Shown here: piece after piece, positions 23,353 through 36,653 of the stretch
Position numbering within the stretch: the first letter of the stretch is position 1
Layout: each line of letters starts with the position of its first letter
NCBI GenBank assembly: GCA_021234155.1
Contig: JAJEKV010000130.1
Span: forward strand, 62,001 to 126,000
Source: Isoetes taiwanensis
Taxonomy: Eukaryota > Streptophyta > Lycopodiopsida > Isoetales > Isoetaceae
DNA: 64,000 bases
Direction of reading: 5' to 3'
The notes under the pieces: model-generated
Databases searched by the model: none
Seen by the model: the letters and a program-made list of their open reading frames with translations, nothing else
What the model was told of the DNA's origin: nothing
Program-made: the position numbers and the translations under genes

Positions 23353-23422
23353 GTTGTACTTTTGCGGGCATATGGTCCAAATTTGTGGCATGCAACCACA
23401 TTGATTTCAGACTTTTGATCAA
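23353..23422 (+). pseudogene. Unrecognised exon-like segment in Helitron 2
   Basis: This segment follows TTGTCTACAG and is followed by GTAAGT. In the phase left by the preceding exon-like segment it reads VVLLRAYGPNLWHATT before reaching a stop. Family not recognised. Confidence 0.3.
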
Positions 23423-23686
23423 GTAAGTATGATGAATTATGAATATCTGAAACATTCAAGGTTCTATTCCTTTGTCATGTAACATTAGATAGCTTGCCTT
23501 CTACTATACAAAGCAGACTCTTAGATACCATTGCTTCAATTTGATGGAGGCTCTACAAGTTATTCCTTCACCAAAGATAGTGGTCATAGATATTTTCAAT
23601 TTTCATAAGCATTGCCGTTATTGCGCATGTATTTTGTTTATATTTTATCTTGGTGGCAATGATTGTTATTCATCTTTGTTTTACAG

Positions 23687-23917
23687 AATCGCCTGTTGCT
23701 TATGTTGTTGGCCGGCTACATTGCTGTAACTGTGGAAAAGAAGATCGTTGTGGCCCATATCGCAGGACGGTACTCTGAAGTATTTTCGAATGTGTTCATG
23801 GTTATTCATGGACTCTCGATTGGTGCTTCCTATAAAATCATAAGGTGCATGATAGATGATATGGTAGGAAAATTGCAAAAGGAGTTTCTCTGGAATTATG
23901 GGAACCAAGAGATTTAA
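23687..23917 (+). pseudogene. Unrecognised terminal exon-like segment in Helitron 2
   Basis: Preceded by TTTGTTTTACAG, this runs open to a TAA at about 23915. It encodes a hydrophobic start (LLLMLLAGYIAVTV) and then a mixed segment. It could be the last captured exon of the same unknown gene. No domain is recognised. Confidence 0.3.
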
Positions 23918-24796
23918 TAAATGGTTACCAAACACCAAGAGAATTGTACAAGGCTACCCTATAGAACATAATTTAGAAATTGTAAGTACCATATGAGCTT
24001 AGTTGAACGAACATGGAACTGGAAGCTTAACATTTGTCAGATGAATGAGGATAATCAAACCTCCTGATTCTTAAAGCCCATATTATCCATGTTGTCTCGG
24101 ATTTGAAAGGATCATTGGATTTGCCCTTATTGTTTGGGTCAAGATTTAGATAGGGGTTGCAAGCAAGCGCCTTTTGGCAACATATTAGGATTTCGAAGCA
24201 AAGACACCTTGCACCTTTGGGAGGGATTGCCAAGAAGGTTTAGGGTATGAGAAACATCTTTAACGTACTTGGGTTTTGTCGTCTTACAGGAATTGGATGT
24301 GGGGTCCCAACTTCTGATAATAAACCTTACAAATCTCCATGTTTTGATAAAAAGATATATGGGACCCATCTTTTAATCTAGAAAGCATGGATTATATCTC
24401 TGCTAATCTGAGCATAAAAACTTAGGCTAATGGACAATATATGTTTTTCATAGCATTGATGTGATTTTGGATTATGGGTTGACCATTTTGGGTTGCTTTT
24501 AATTCTACAACACCAAGAGAAACCCTAACTACTTTCCTTAGCATTGATATGATTTGGATTTTGGGTTGACCACTTACGGTTTCTTTAGATGCTAAAATTT
24601 TGTATTTCTATAGCTATGCATGGGCAAAAACAACTCTAACCCAAAGCTCTTGCTACTAGCATAATCCAAAAGTCATAGGTTTTCAAGGGCTATATACAAA
24701 TGAAACAAAACAATTTGTCAGAGCTTCTCATCATTCTCTTGAACATCATTTACACATTTTTAACTTATGCCCAGCAACGCTGGGCACTGTTACTAG

Positions 24797-25366
24797 TATA
24801 ATATATTTTTTGGGTTGTCGTAGGGGGCAACCCTCTTGTTGGAGGGTGGAGTGACGTATGGAAGACCCCGATTTGTTCTAATTGTAATATGCGATAGAAT
24901 ATTCTATATACGCGGTTGCGATTGCCTGGGATTTTTTAGGATTCTTGTGACGCTCGGTGACACTTAGACGTCAAAGATTTGTTTGGTATTTCTGCGACGG
25001 TAGAGATTGTTTGGATCTCCACCATGATGTCTTGGATATGGAGTCTGCCAATCCGGTATCATTTTGTTTCTGACAAATGTGACATGTTGTGGCCCGCTCG
25101 ACACAGCTTGGTTTGGAAATATGTCTACGGAAAGCACAAATTGAAGTCTCCTCTGAATCGGTCAGTTTTTATGGCGCTTCCGCTTAGTCTCGCGAATTCA
25201 ATTCTTTTGTTTGTTGTAAGTAATCTTTCCCCTTCATTGTTTGCTTCTCCATAGCCCACATCTATAAGGAAATTGACTCTTTTTTCAACAAATTCTGGAT
25301 TTGCATTGAACGGGTTGATTTGCATATGACACATTTTTCTAACATTAATCATTCGTGCTAGACACC
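24797..25366. other. Gene-free stretch
   Basis: No supported feature between the Helitron end and the large LTR element. A 91-codon frame at 24979 lacks motifs. Confidence 0.4.
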
Positions 25367-25371
25367 ATACT
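25367..25371. repeat. Target site duplication ATACT (left)
   Basis: ATACT directly precedes the left LTR, and an identical ATACT follows the right LTR at 42155-42159. A 5-bp duplication is standard for LTR retrotransposon integration and fixes both borders. Confidence 0.85.
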
Positions 25372-26975
25372 TGTGGACGCCCCTACTGTGATACTTGCCC
25401 TCACCATATACAAACAGAGTTCATCTCCCATACCAGCTCCATGCTAATACAGGGGCCCTCCACATGACACCGCAAACGCGGACGGGTTCCAAAGGGGAAG
25501 AGTGGAAGGGTCATTGCACCCGCCTCCCTCGTGGCCTACCTAGCTGCGAGGCGTAAACATACATGTCAAGTGAGCACATACATCAACATCATATGACCAT
25601 CAATGGCGATGGTCCTCCACATATCTGATAGACAAAGATCAAGACATCACATAGGAATCCTACCCAAGGCTCGCACTCAAAGGGATGACGACGCTTAGTC
25701 TCCAGAGTTCATTGCGCATTTAATTCATGGCAATGGATTTGGCTGGCATATGAACATGGCTTAGGGTTGTCCACTCCATCCGCCTCCCCGTGGCACACTT
25801 TTTGCTCAGTGGTCTCGAAAAGTGCCTGACCCCGATCAGAAGCCCGCACGGATGCGTGAGCCAAAGGGCTACTCCCGGCTCATCCTCCCGCCCGGATGGG
25901 GGGCGTGTAGGGATCACTCCTCCGCAGATCTACATGCCGACTCAAGGTGACTAGAGGGCCACCGCCTCAGATTCGACCGAACCCACGGAAAGTGAACACC
26001 ACTTCACGGTAATGAGCCCATGCCTTGCCCACACGCAGCGGGCAAGCCATTGGACCTAGTCACAATGATCCCCTGTGAGGCTTTTACACACCGTGAGGGA
26101 TCGCTCAAGAGTCGACATGAACCTCCTTCTCGCCCGGGGCCTGGCCCCTTCACCCACATCCCTGTGGCTCTTGTGCACGGTGCCGACCTACAAGTGTGCT
26201 AGAGAGGCTACTCTAGGAGCATCAACTACAAAGCTTTAGGTCTCTACCCCCCCCTTCCCAATACAAGGAGTTCATAGAGATACATCATCCATATATTTCA
26301 CGGAGAACTAAAGAACTAGATCTAATCTACATCATAGAGTTAGGTTCTTTAGTTAGAATCGCTATCTAGAGACCTAGAGGGCTGCTATGGGCAATTTAGG
26401 AGGCTAAACCCCACCGATTCGATGGCTGAAATGGGGTTTAGACTACTAAATTGCCTAAATACCCCATCCTTGGGTTCCTTCTCCCGACTGAAGCCTCGAC
26501 CATCCCCACAGATGCTCAATCAAGGAAAACTAATGATGCAATTCTCCTATTGTGAAGTTCGGGAGGCGGCTTTGACCCTTGGGGCAGCCAAAACAGAGCT
26601 CCAAAACCCTAGAAACGAAAATGGGCAAGTTAGGGTTCTCCTACTTAAATAGACAAGGGGTTGGTTAGGGTTTCCAATTATCCCCTTTAGGCATGTGGGA
26701 TAATTGGGAATGGGGCCCACTTGCCTTTAATGGCTAGGTGGCCAAATGTGCCCACATGGAAATGTGTGCACCTAAATGTGCCCACATGGAAATGTGTGCA
26801 CCTTAATAAATGTGCATGTGCACATTAATAAGAAATGCACATACGTAGCAAGTTGCCCCTAGGGGCTACTAGCCCCTAGCTACACGCCGGGCGTATTAAT
26901 CGCCGGGGGTGGCGGTACGCTGATTTAGGCAAGACAAGATACGCCCCGGGACCGTATATCAGGCCGAACGCCACA
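25372..26975 (-). repeat. LTR of retrotransposon 1 (3' LTR)
   Basis: Starts TGTGGACGCCCCTAC and ends GAACGCCACA on the plus strand. It aligns throughout with 40590-42154. The copies are very similar over long runs, and differences concentrate in short patches rich in CAG, CTG and CCGG. No promoter position could be fixed. Confidence 0.9.
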
Positions 26976-26990
26976 TTCTCCCACCTTGAA
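26976..26990 (-). other. Polypurine tract of retrotransposon 1
   Basis: On the minus strand this reads TTCAAGGTGGGAGAA and directly abuts the TGTGG start of the 3' LTR. It would prime plus-strand synthesis. The wording is close to the AAGTGGGAGA tract common in plant copia elements. Confidence 0.7.
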
Positions 26991-29284
<2,294 letters not shown>

Positions 29285-29299
29285 GGGTATAAAATCACT
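29285..29299 (+). repeat. Left terminal inverted repeat of transposon A
   Basis: GGGTATAAAATCACT, a perfect 15-bp match to the reverse complement of the right end. Confidence 0.8.
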
Positions 29300-30582
29300 C
29301 GTGGGGTTGAAAAAGTAGTGTCCTGACGTGCCGCTTGCTTTGCTTTGCTTTTGCTTTATCGAATTGCTTTGCTCGTTTCTTCTCAAAGACACAAATAATC
29401 AGAATTCCCCAAACTCGATCACTCCTACGGATCGATGACATGGTGTCCGATTATTGGGGAATCGCCACGGTTGGCTTTTGGCGGGAGGAATGATGGAGTG
29501 TAATTGCGAAATTGAAGGAGGCAGTTGGCGGAACTGCCCTCTCTTGCCATTCTCGAATTTGGTTACGGTGGAGAATCGGGCCGATTGGAGTTTCTCATAT
29601 TCATAATTTGAATGGATGAAGATGAGAAGAGACTGATTTTTCGTGAAATTGATGCTTTTTGCGTAAAGAGGGAATCAAGGAAACGCAAAAGGAATTGATG
29701 GAAGCTACCGCTAATTCCAAAGAATTAAGCCTCGGTGTGAGAAGAATTCGGAGATTTCAAAGGATATGCATGATTATTTTGAGGATCCGACAAAACATGC
29801 CAATGCTTTAGATAAGGCTGCTATTGTGGACAGATTTGTAAGAAAGATAAAACCAAATGTACCTTTACAAGTAAGCGTTGCAGACAAAAAGAGAGACAAA
29901 GGTTATGCAAAAAGTGATTGCTAATGTGAAGGAAACTATGCAACAGACAAACGAACCGTAAAGATTGACATTCGCAGCAAAAGGTCAACTTTTACAAATG
30001 GTTACATCCACGGAGAATAAACTTAATCATTCTCGATAGCGAGCCAGCCGCTTGAAGTGCCTAGAAAAATCTATTTGTGCAGCCTATAGAAGAAGAGTAA
30101 TGGCGAAAGGGAATCAGTCCCCCCGGTCTATGTTTTGAGGAAGAAAAGGTCCGATTCATCGTTGATGAAGTGAAAAAGGTTGTTGCGGTTTTCTTCTTGA
30201 CTGAAAACACAAGAGTTTCTCCATACAAAAACATGTGAGGAAGTTTAAGACAATGGCAATAAAGTTGACCATCCAATCCATTTGCTTGAGGTCTCCTGTG
30301 TATTTATATCCGAATGTTTCGGTCACCGTTAATTTGTAGTGTTTGATAAAACTTTTCATGTTGAAGTTGAACAATTTATGCTTCACATGTTTTATGTATG
30401 AATTGCTATCCGCATTGTTTCAAATTCCCTATTGCTTTATAAATTTGCATTCTGCAATGTCTCAAGATCTTTGATTAATTACTTATTATGATTGATTTGC
30501 TTCATTGTTTCCAAGATTTCATGATTTTGCTTTATGCATTACAAAATGAATTTTACATGTTGTCTGCAGCTCCAGCTTCTAT

Positions 30583-33415
30583 ATGGCTTTCAAGCAACAA
30601 TATCCACATATCAACATTGCACAACAAACATTTGAGAGGTCAAGCCTTCATTTGTTAGAAGACTTCATGAGAGGGAAACTTGTCATTGCACAAGATCACA
30701 TCCATTTGGAATTTGTTCTTCAAACACCAATGCAGAAGAAATCGCACCCTAGAGGTGTTCATGAAAATTGTTCCCGCAATTGCAAAGTGTGGAGAAGGAG
30801 ATGAATGCAAAGCTAAATTGATGACTTACAAGTCTACTAGTGAGTTGTGGAGGGAACTTGTATGTGAAAAGCAAGATCCCTTAGAAGAATGGCACAAGCA
30901 TTCCTGTCTGATGGTTGCTTGTAAATCTTGTGGTTTGAAAAGGTACATTTAACATTCATGTATATCTATTTTGGAAATGAGCTAACGTTGTAGCTTTCAG
31001 ATTGCCAATCTGTCCAAAGGAAAAGACAATGAAAGACATTTCTGTTGAGTGGAAACAGTTTGAGAAGGTATATTAATTTGTTTTAGTGTTATTTACTTTT
31101 TCTGAAACTTGTTTAGGACCTAACATCACCAAATTGTCTGCTGTATTGCAGCAAGAGCCTGGTAATTTGAAGGAGAGTTCAATTCGTAAGAGGGGAGGAA
31201 AAAAACCAACTAAAGTCACAAGATTAGCATACAAGTCTGCTCCAGTACAAGAGTTTATTCAGTATGCCAACAAGACACTTGTGCAATTTGTTCCACATAA
31301 TTACACGGCACATTGGCAGGCAAAGCAATTTAAGCAATGCTTAGCCAACTTTCCAAAGAATACTATTGTATCAGTAATTGATTTTGCTGAGAACTATAGC
31401 CTCAAAATTCAGAAGGAAGTACAATCATGCCATTGGCATACCGACCAAATTACTATTCTTGTTCACATTACCTATAGACATCCTACAGAAAAGGAAGAGG
31501 AAGAATTTAGGAACACAGTCGCATCTTGTTCAGATCGAGAAACAAGTTCAGGTACAGATCGAAGAATAATTAAGGAGACACATTTTTACATTTCTGATTG
31601 CAAGGAGCATTCAACTGAGTTTGTCAACCACTGCTTGAAAGTCCATGCACAGTGGCTGAAACAAATGAATATAGAGTACAGCAACCATGTTTTTTGGAGT
31701 GATGGTTGCACATCTCAATTCAAAGGTGCCAGACCCTTCTGGTACATAGGTAGAAATTTTGTGAACAATCCTACTCTGGAATATTTATGGTGTTTTTTTT
31801 GCAAGTTCTCATGGTAAAGGAGAACATGATGGAGCTGGAGCTGTTTTGAAATTAATTCTAGCAAAGGAGCAAATGAAGTATGATTCCTGAAGCCGCAATG
31901 TGCTAAGGATGCGGTGGAATTCCTAAATGGTACATTGAAAACCATCCCAGCCAATGAAAAAGAGGTATTTTCCGTAGGGTGGCCTAGTGTTTGCTTTGAT
32001 GGAATTGCTTTGATGCTTTGCTTTTTGCTTTTGCTTTGACTAACTTTGCTTTGAATTGGCCTTTTATATGCTTTTTGATTCATTAAATTTGCTCTGATTT
32101 GCTTTCTCAGATTTATCTTGGCTTTCATTCAATTCCGGTGGTTGTCTCATTACTTTTGATTTACGCTTTGATTATCTTTTGCTCGATTGGAATTGCTTTG
32201 ATGCTTTTGCTTTTTGCTTTTGCTTTTGCTTTTGCTTTGATTAATGCTTTGACTAACTTTGCTTTGAATTGGCTTTGCATTTGCTTTCTGCATTCATTAA
32301 ATTTGCTCTGATTTGCTTTCTGATTTTATCTTGGCTTTCATTCAATTCCGTTGGTTGTCTCATTACTTTGATTTCTTTGATTATCTTTGCTCGATGGAAT
32401 TGCTTTGATGCTTTTTGCTTTTGCTTTTGCTTTTGCTTTGCTTTTGATTAATGCTTTGACTAACTTTGCTTTGAATTGGCTTTGTATTTGCTTTCAGATT
32501 CATTAAATTTGTTTCATTTTGCTTCTGATTTATGTTGGCTTTCATTCAATTCCGGTGGATGTCTCATTACTTTTGATTTACGCTTTGATTATCTTTTGCT
32601 AACAATTTGCTCTTGCATTTGCTTTCTGAATTTGCTTTGCTTTGCTTTTTGCATTAACTTGCTTTTGAGTCAATGCTTTCCGTACTTTTGGAATATTGAA
32701 GCTAAGGACATAGATAAGTCCGAAAAGAAGGAATGGAAAACTTTGAATGGGAGCTCAAAGTTACATAGCATTAGGGCACTTGATAGGAAGGATCCAACAA
32801 AAGTGAGTACTGATGCCTTGCTTGTTTTGCCAAGCATGTTTTCATGGAGATTGGGATAATTGCATTAACAAGAGAAGGATAGGAGGTTGGAAAGAAGGTG
32901 TATTAAAACCAAAAAGAAGTACAAACCAAGGAATGCGTAGAGACAAATTATCCAATGAGGAGGAGGAAGAAGAAGATGATGATGATGAGGGTGAGCTTGA
33001 TTACCCCGGTGACATCTTAGAAGTTGGGGATAACTTTGGTCAGCACTGTAAGAAAATAATGATGAGGGTGTCGACTTTTACTTACTCAAGTTTGTCTTGA
33101 GACAAAGCAAACATTGGTCGATTCTTATGTTGATGAGTGGGGAATGTATACAATGTTGGAGAGGTTATAGTATCAAAGCACTACTATCGCGAATTAGACA
33201 CTCTAACTTTTCAATTGCTGGTGGACAAGCCAGTGGCTTCAATTTACAGCCACTTGGTAAGGCATGTTAAGTTTGACATGAATGATATTGGTGGCAACAT
33301 GTACATGTTAGGAGAAGAGACCTGCCAGAAAATCATGTCATCTTTACCTGCTCAGAATGAGTTCAATGCTCTCGATTTGGGTTTCAGTTCACAAGTGCAT
33401 AGTATAAAACATTGA
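30583..33415 (+). pseudogene. DDE-type transposase of transposon A (multi-exon, frameshifted)
   Basis: Exon-like blocks run to 30942 (donor AG|GTACAT), 31001-31067, and from 31152 onward. The first block holds a Cys/His-rich zinc-binding region (KSTSELWRELVC, HSCLMVACKSCG), continued by LPICPKEK after the intron. The 31152 block holds the catalytic core: D in VIDFAENY (about 31380), then ITYRH, ETHFYISD, D in FWSDGCTSQFK (about 31701), and E in HGKGEHDGAG (about 31822). These are candidate DDE residues. A T8 run near 31793 throws the frame off just before the E motif. After a repeat-filled interval (31980-32690) come a CFCQACFHGDW-C motif, an acidic stretch and a C-terminal block at 33060-33415. 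The same protein is encoded by copy B. Promoter and true start are not clear. Confidence 0.7.
31985..32690. repeat. Three tandem units of about 200 bp, TTTGCTTTTGC-rich, inside transposase A
   Basis: Each unit contains TTTGACTAACTTTGCTTTGAATTGG, TTCATTAAATTTGC and GGCTTTCATTCAATTCCG in the same order. Units start near 32000, 32195 and 32398. The array lies between transposase-coding blocks, so it is probably intronic. Copy B has no matching array. Confidence 0.8.
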
Positions 33416-33689
33416 CATTCATATTGATATTGTTACAACAGTTTTACAATAGAGTGCACAATGATGTGCATTCAAAATCTGGCAACCAGGGGAAAAAAAT
33501 TTATGTATGCCAGGTATATTCACATCTAACATTACATTGCACAATGATGTGCATTCAAAATGTGGCAACCAGGAAGAAAATTTTATGGTTGCCACCGTTG
33601 TTTTTTTCACATCTTACACTTTTCTTGACATTCCTTAACATCCATTGCCTCACAATCTGTCTTCCGTGAACTCGCAAGAGCGAACTCCA

Positions 33690-34446
33690 GCTAAGGTAAG
33701 AAGATATGGCAAGCCAAGCAAATCAAGCAAATCAAGCAAAAAATAAATTGCTTACCAGAAGTTCCATCATGGCAACCGCCTTTTCACAGAATAGCCCATC
33801 TTGGATTCTCTCGCACATGCTTGGAACACAAATCCAAAATATCAAAGTCTTCTTGTTTGACAATTTCTGGGGCAAGATGTTCTTTTCACAAATTTTGTAG
33901 GCTCGTGGACTTTCAGCCCAACCAAACAATACATCCTTCATCTTTTCAAACCATTCTCAGGCCCTCATCAAACCAAATGAGCTAACTATTAAAGAATGGT
34001 ACACCGGGTGAAAAAAAAAAAGATTTATACAGAGAATCATCCACCAACAAGACATTCTTCATTTCGATATGCTTCAATGACATAAGAAAGTGGCTTCAAA
34101 TAGACCGGCTTGTCCGGATTGGTCGGGTGTGGATAAGGCAATTTCAAACATTGTGCTCCTTCCCAAATGAACTTGAACTTAATAAGATAATCCGGCAGTA
34201 ACATCTACCGCAGCACTCAATGATGTTGTAGCGGTTCATACTTTTGGACCAAATAGCAATTTCAAAATGTTCTAGGGCCCAAATCCATGAAATTATGCAA
34301 ACCTCAGTGCGCAAACCAAAGACTTTGTTGGTTGTGTACGTTTCTTGATTTGCAGGTATTGGTGTTCATGGTTTGTCATGCTTATGCCAACTCTTCATAA
34401 GCACACCATTCAAATCAAGGACCAACAGTTTGTCTTTGTGCCTCCC
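33690..34446 (-). pseudogene. FCP1-like (NIF/HAD superfamily) phosphatase domain fragment, cargo of transposon A
   Basis: On the minus strand an acceptor TTTGTTTGTAG precedes an exon reading DKLLVLDLNGVL, the HAD motif I region. Plant FCP1-like proteins often carry DLNG in place of the classical DxDGT. Next come LEHFEIAIWSKS (core of the FCP1 homology domain, normally RP...F.VGIWSS), then FKFIWEGAQC, KPVYLKPLSYV and VLLVDDSLYK (HAD motif IV-like). The order is correct for the family, but blocks lie in different frames and a stop follows HDKP. The second motif I Asp is Asn here, so activity is doubtful even if intact. It lies on the RING-protein strand, downstream of that gene, and is absent from copy B. 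Confidence 0.7.
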
Positions 34447-34764
34447 TACAAACAAGAGATACATTTTAAAAACACTTTAGACACAAACTAAGATATGACA
34501 TTGTCAACTATGAAAAAGATTACAGATTCACATATTCAATGAAAAAACATTTTATTTTAATGAAAAAGTTTACAGATTCTAATATTTAGAAAAGATTTTA
34601 TTTTTAACGTAAATCTTACAAATTGAAAATATGACAATGTCAAATACAGAGTGGTTTATGTGTTCAAAGTTTAGCCCTTCCCATTATAGGCATCTAATAT
34701 TCTTTCTATTGGAGTGCTTTGTCACCTTTTTGTAACTTGCACCTTCTCAAAGAACTACTTTGGG

Positions 34765-36500
34765 AATAGGTTTGATTGCTTTCTTCTTTTTTGCGGCCTC
34801 ACCCTACGCTTCCTTGGAATTGTCGTATTCTTTGTTGCATCCTCTTGAACTTCTCTTCCATCCTCCCCGACGCCTTCTTTGTCTTGCTCATCCACTTCCG
34901 GTAATTACCGTTGTGGCATCCGCAATTGTGACCACCAATTTGTCCAAATCCTGCTGATCCACAATAACTGGAGTTGTCTGCTCCACAAAGATTCATGTGA
35001 ATATCCGAGTTGGAGTTACAGATCGGGAAGAATAGTCTCAACAGGTTCAAGGCTAGTTTCCTTGATATTGATTGTAGCTCTTCTCAACCTCGCTCTTAAT
35101 TCCCAAAGAAGCTCCTTCCTCAAGAACTTGGAATATTTTCTAAAATACCTTCATATGCACAGTCGTAATCACCAAAGATCTTCATTCACATCAAAGAAAT
35201 TCACCAAATTCATCTAAATCCACATAGTCATCATGTTTCCTTTTTGTTGGTAACTTTTCCTGCAAATAACATGACCAAAACTTTTCAACAAAAGCAATTT
35301 TCACAAATAAAGCAAAGCAAATAAATAATACTTACTTTCTTAGATGATTCTTCTGTTTGCTGTTCTTCTTTTTCTTCTCCTTCATTTGCATTGGTCTCTA
35401 AGCCAAGTTCTTCAAAGAATTTCATTGGGACATCCATAGAACAATCCAGGCATTTTTTATTCTCTACAAGAAGCAGGCTGCAAATTAAATGATAAGCATG
35501 TTGGCATGGTAGCACTGCACTAATCTTGTAGTCATCTTGGAAAGCTAATCCACATGCAGAACATGGTATTTCATAACACAATGGCAACCTGCTTTGCAAT
35601 AACTTGAACTGAATACAGGAGGCATTTACACTACTCAAGTTATAGCAATTAGCCCTGTAATTCTTCCATTTGAGCAGGTCCCTTTCTAGCACTCCATGTA
35701 ATGCTTCCAATTCATTCTTCTTCTCAACTTGATGATCATCCACCTTTTCAATAAGGCTCTCTAATTTCCTGCAATAGAATTTCTCCTGCATCAAGTCCTC
35801 GCATCAAGTCCTCAATTCTTTTCTTATCGAATCGAGACTTTTCTACTTTGATTCCAAAAATTGATCTCGACCAAGCAACCTCGCTTATGTCTTCTCTTTT
35901 GCTTCGATCCCGGCAATATCTCTCTCATTCACATATCTTTGGGTGATCTTGCTTGCAATGTCTCCGCCAGATCTTTCTTGCACAATTCAAATTCACCCTC
36001 CAACCTATTCACTTCTTCATCCAAGACCCTAACATTAAACATTAAGCTTCCTCTGCTTAGCAAAGGAACAAAGACTTGCCCGAGTAAACCCGTGCATTAC
36101 TTGGCTTCAATGGTGTGGGATTTGGTGTGGTTCTTCACTTCTTTGCCCGGAGAGGTCTGTTTCGCCCAGTGGAATGTTTTGGTTCGAGCTTAACTAGCTT
36201 CCTTGGGTACCATCAACTTGTTCTTTAAATGAAACCCGTTTATCTTGTGTTCGTCCGGGTTAAGAGCTTTCGACTACAATTCTCCCAAGTAAATGCAAAG
36301 GCAAATTTCTTCCCCGAGCTCATTGTTCGCTGGACCATGAGGATAAAGCTCAGATAAGAAAAATCTAGCGTTCTTTTAAATGAGGCTTCACATAAAATTT
36401 TTAATTTTACCGTCAAGAAGCCATGATTCCGCCGATTCCCAATCCTCGCCGCAATTTGATCCTCCAACCATTTAATCCATTTTCATGGGTACCATTCCTT
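34765..36500 (-). pseudogene. Coiled-coil RING-H2 accessory protein of transposon A
   Basis: The clearest exon is 35337-35794 (minus). It begins with charged heptad-like sequence suggesting a coiled coil (residues about 8-45), followed by a complete RING-H2 set: C78-x2-C81-x15-C97-x-H99-x2-H102-x2-C105-x9-C115-x2-C118. A Glu-rich tail ends at a good donor (AAGAAA|GTAAGT). Upstream (to about 36500) lie less certain N-terminal pieces. Downstream (about 35050-34770) is a segment ending in the basic, NLS-like PRKRRVRPQKRRK. RING-H2 fingers usually act as E3 ubiquitin ligases or protein-binding modules; the role in transposition is unknown. It is convergent with the transposase. Copy B has the same gene in the same arrangement. 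Confidence 0.65.
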
Positions 36501-36634
36501 CGGCGAAAGCTTCATCGCCATCGCCAGAGGTAGTTATGGCGCCAAAATTTCCTGATTCCGAGCTAACCGAAATGTGAACCTAAAAGTTTGCTTTGCTTTG
36601 CTTTTTGCTTTGCTTTTTTTTTTTTCATTTAACT

Positions 36635-36649
36635 AGTGATTTTATACCC
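36635..36649 (-). repeat. Right terminal inverted repeat of transposon A
   Basis: Exact reverse complement of GGGTATAAAATCACT, followed by CTCC, the second copy of the 4-bp target duplication. Confidence 0.8.
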
Positions 36650-36653
36650 CTCC

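Larger units (their letters stand above)
21471..24796 (+). mobile_element. Helitron 2, carrying captured gene fragments
   Basis: The 5' terminus is A|TCCTATATTATAATG. The 3' terminus has GCCCAGC-AAC-GCTGGGC at 24769-24785 followed by ACTGTTACTAG|T. Both match Helitron 1. The element has no visible Rep/helicase domain, so it is non-autonomous. Between the ends lie a KNOX1-domain exon and several exon-like segments bounded by GT and AG sites, all on the plus strand, as expected for host gene capture. Confidence 0.8.
29285..36649. mobile_element. DNA transposon copy A: GGGT-TIR, 4-bp TSD
   Basis: GGGTATAAAATCACT at 29285-29299 is mirrored exactly by its reverse complement at 36635-36649. CTCC lies immediately outside both ends (29281-29284 and 36650-36653), giving a 4-bp TSD. 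The element is 7.4 kb and sits inside LTR retrotransposon 1. It encodes a transposase on the plus strand and, convergently on the minus strand, a coiled-coil/RING-H2 protein. A fragment of an FCP1-like phosphatase lies between them. The gene layout matches copy B (44939-55761) except for the phosphatase. Superfamily is not assigned; Sola, Chapaev and Ginger are known for 4-bp TSDs and should be compared. Confidence 0.8.

Noticed and set aside
33122-33140. SYVDEW-like peptide considered as a reverse transcriptase YVDD motif
   Set aside because: It lies in the C-terminal block of transposase A, on the strand opposite to retrotransposon 1, and lacks the surrounding RT motifs.
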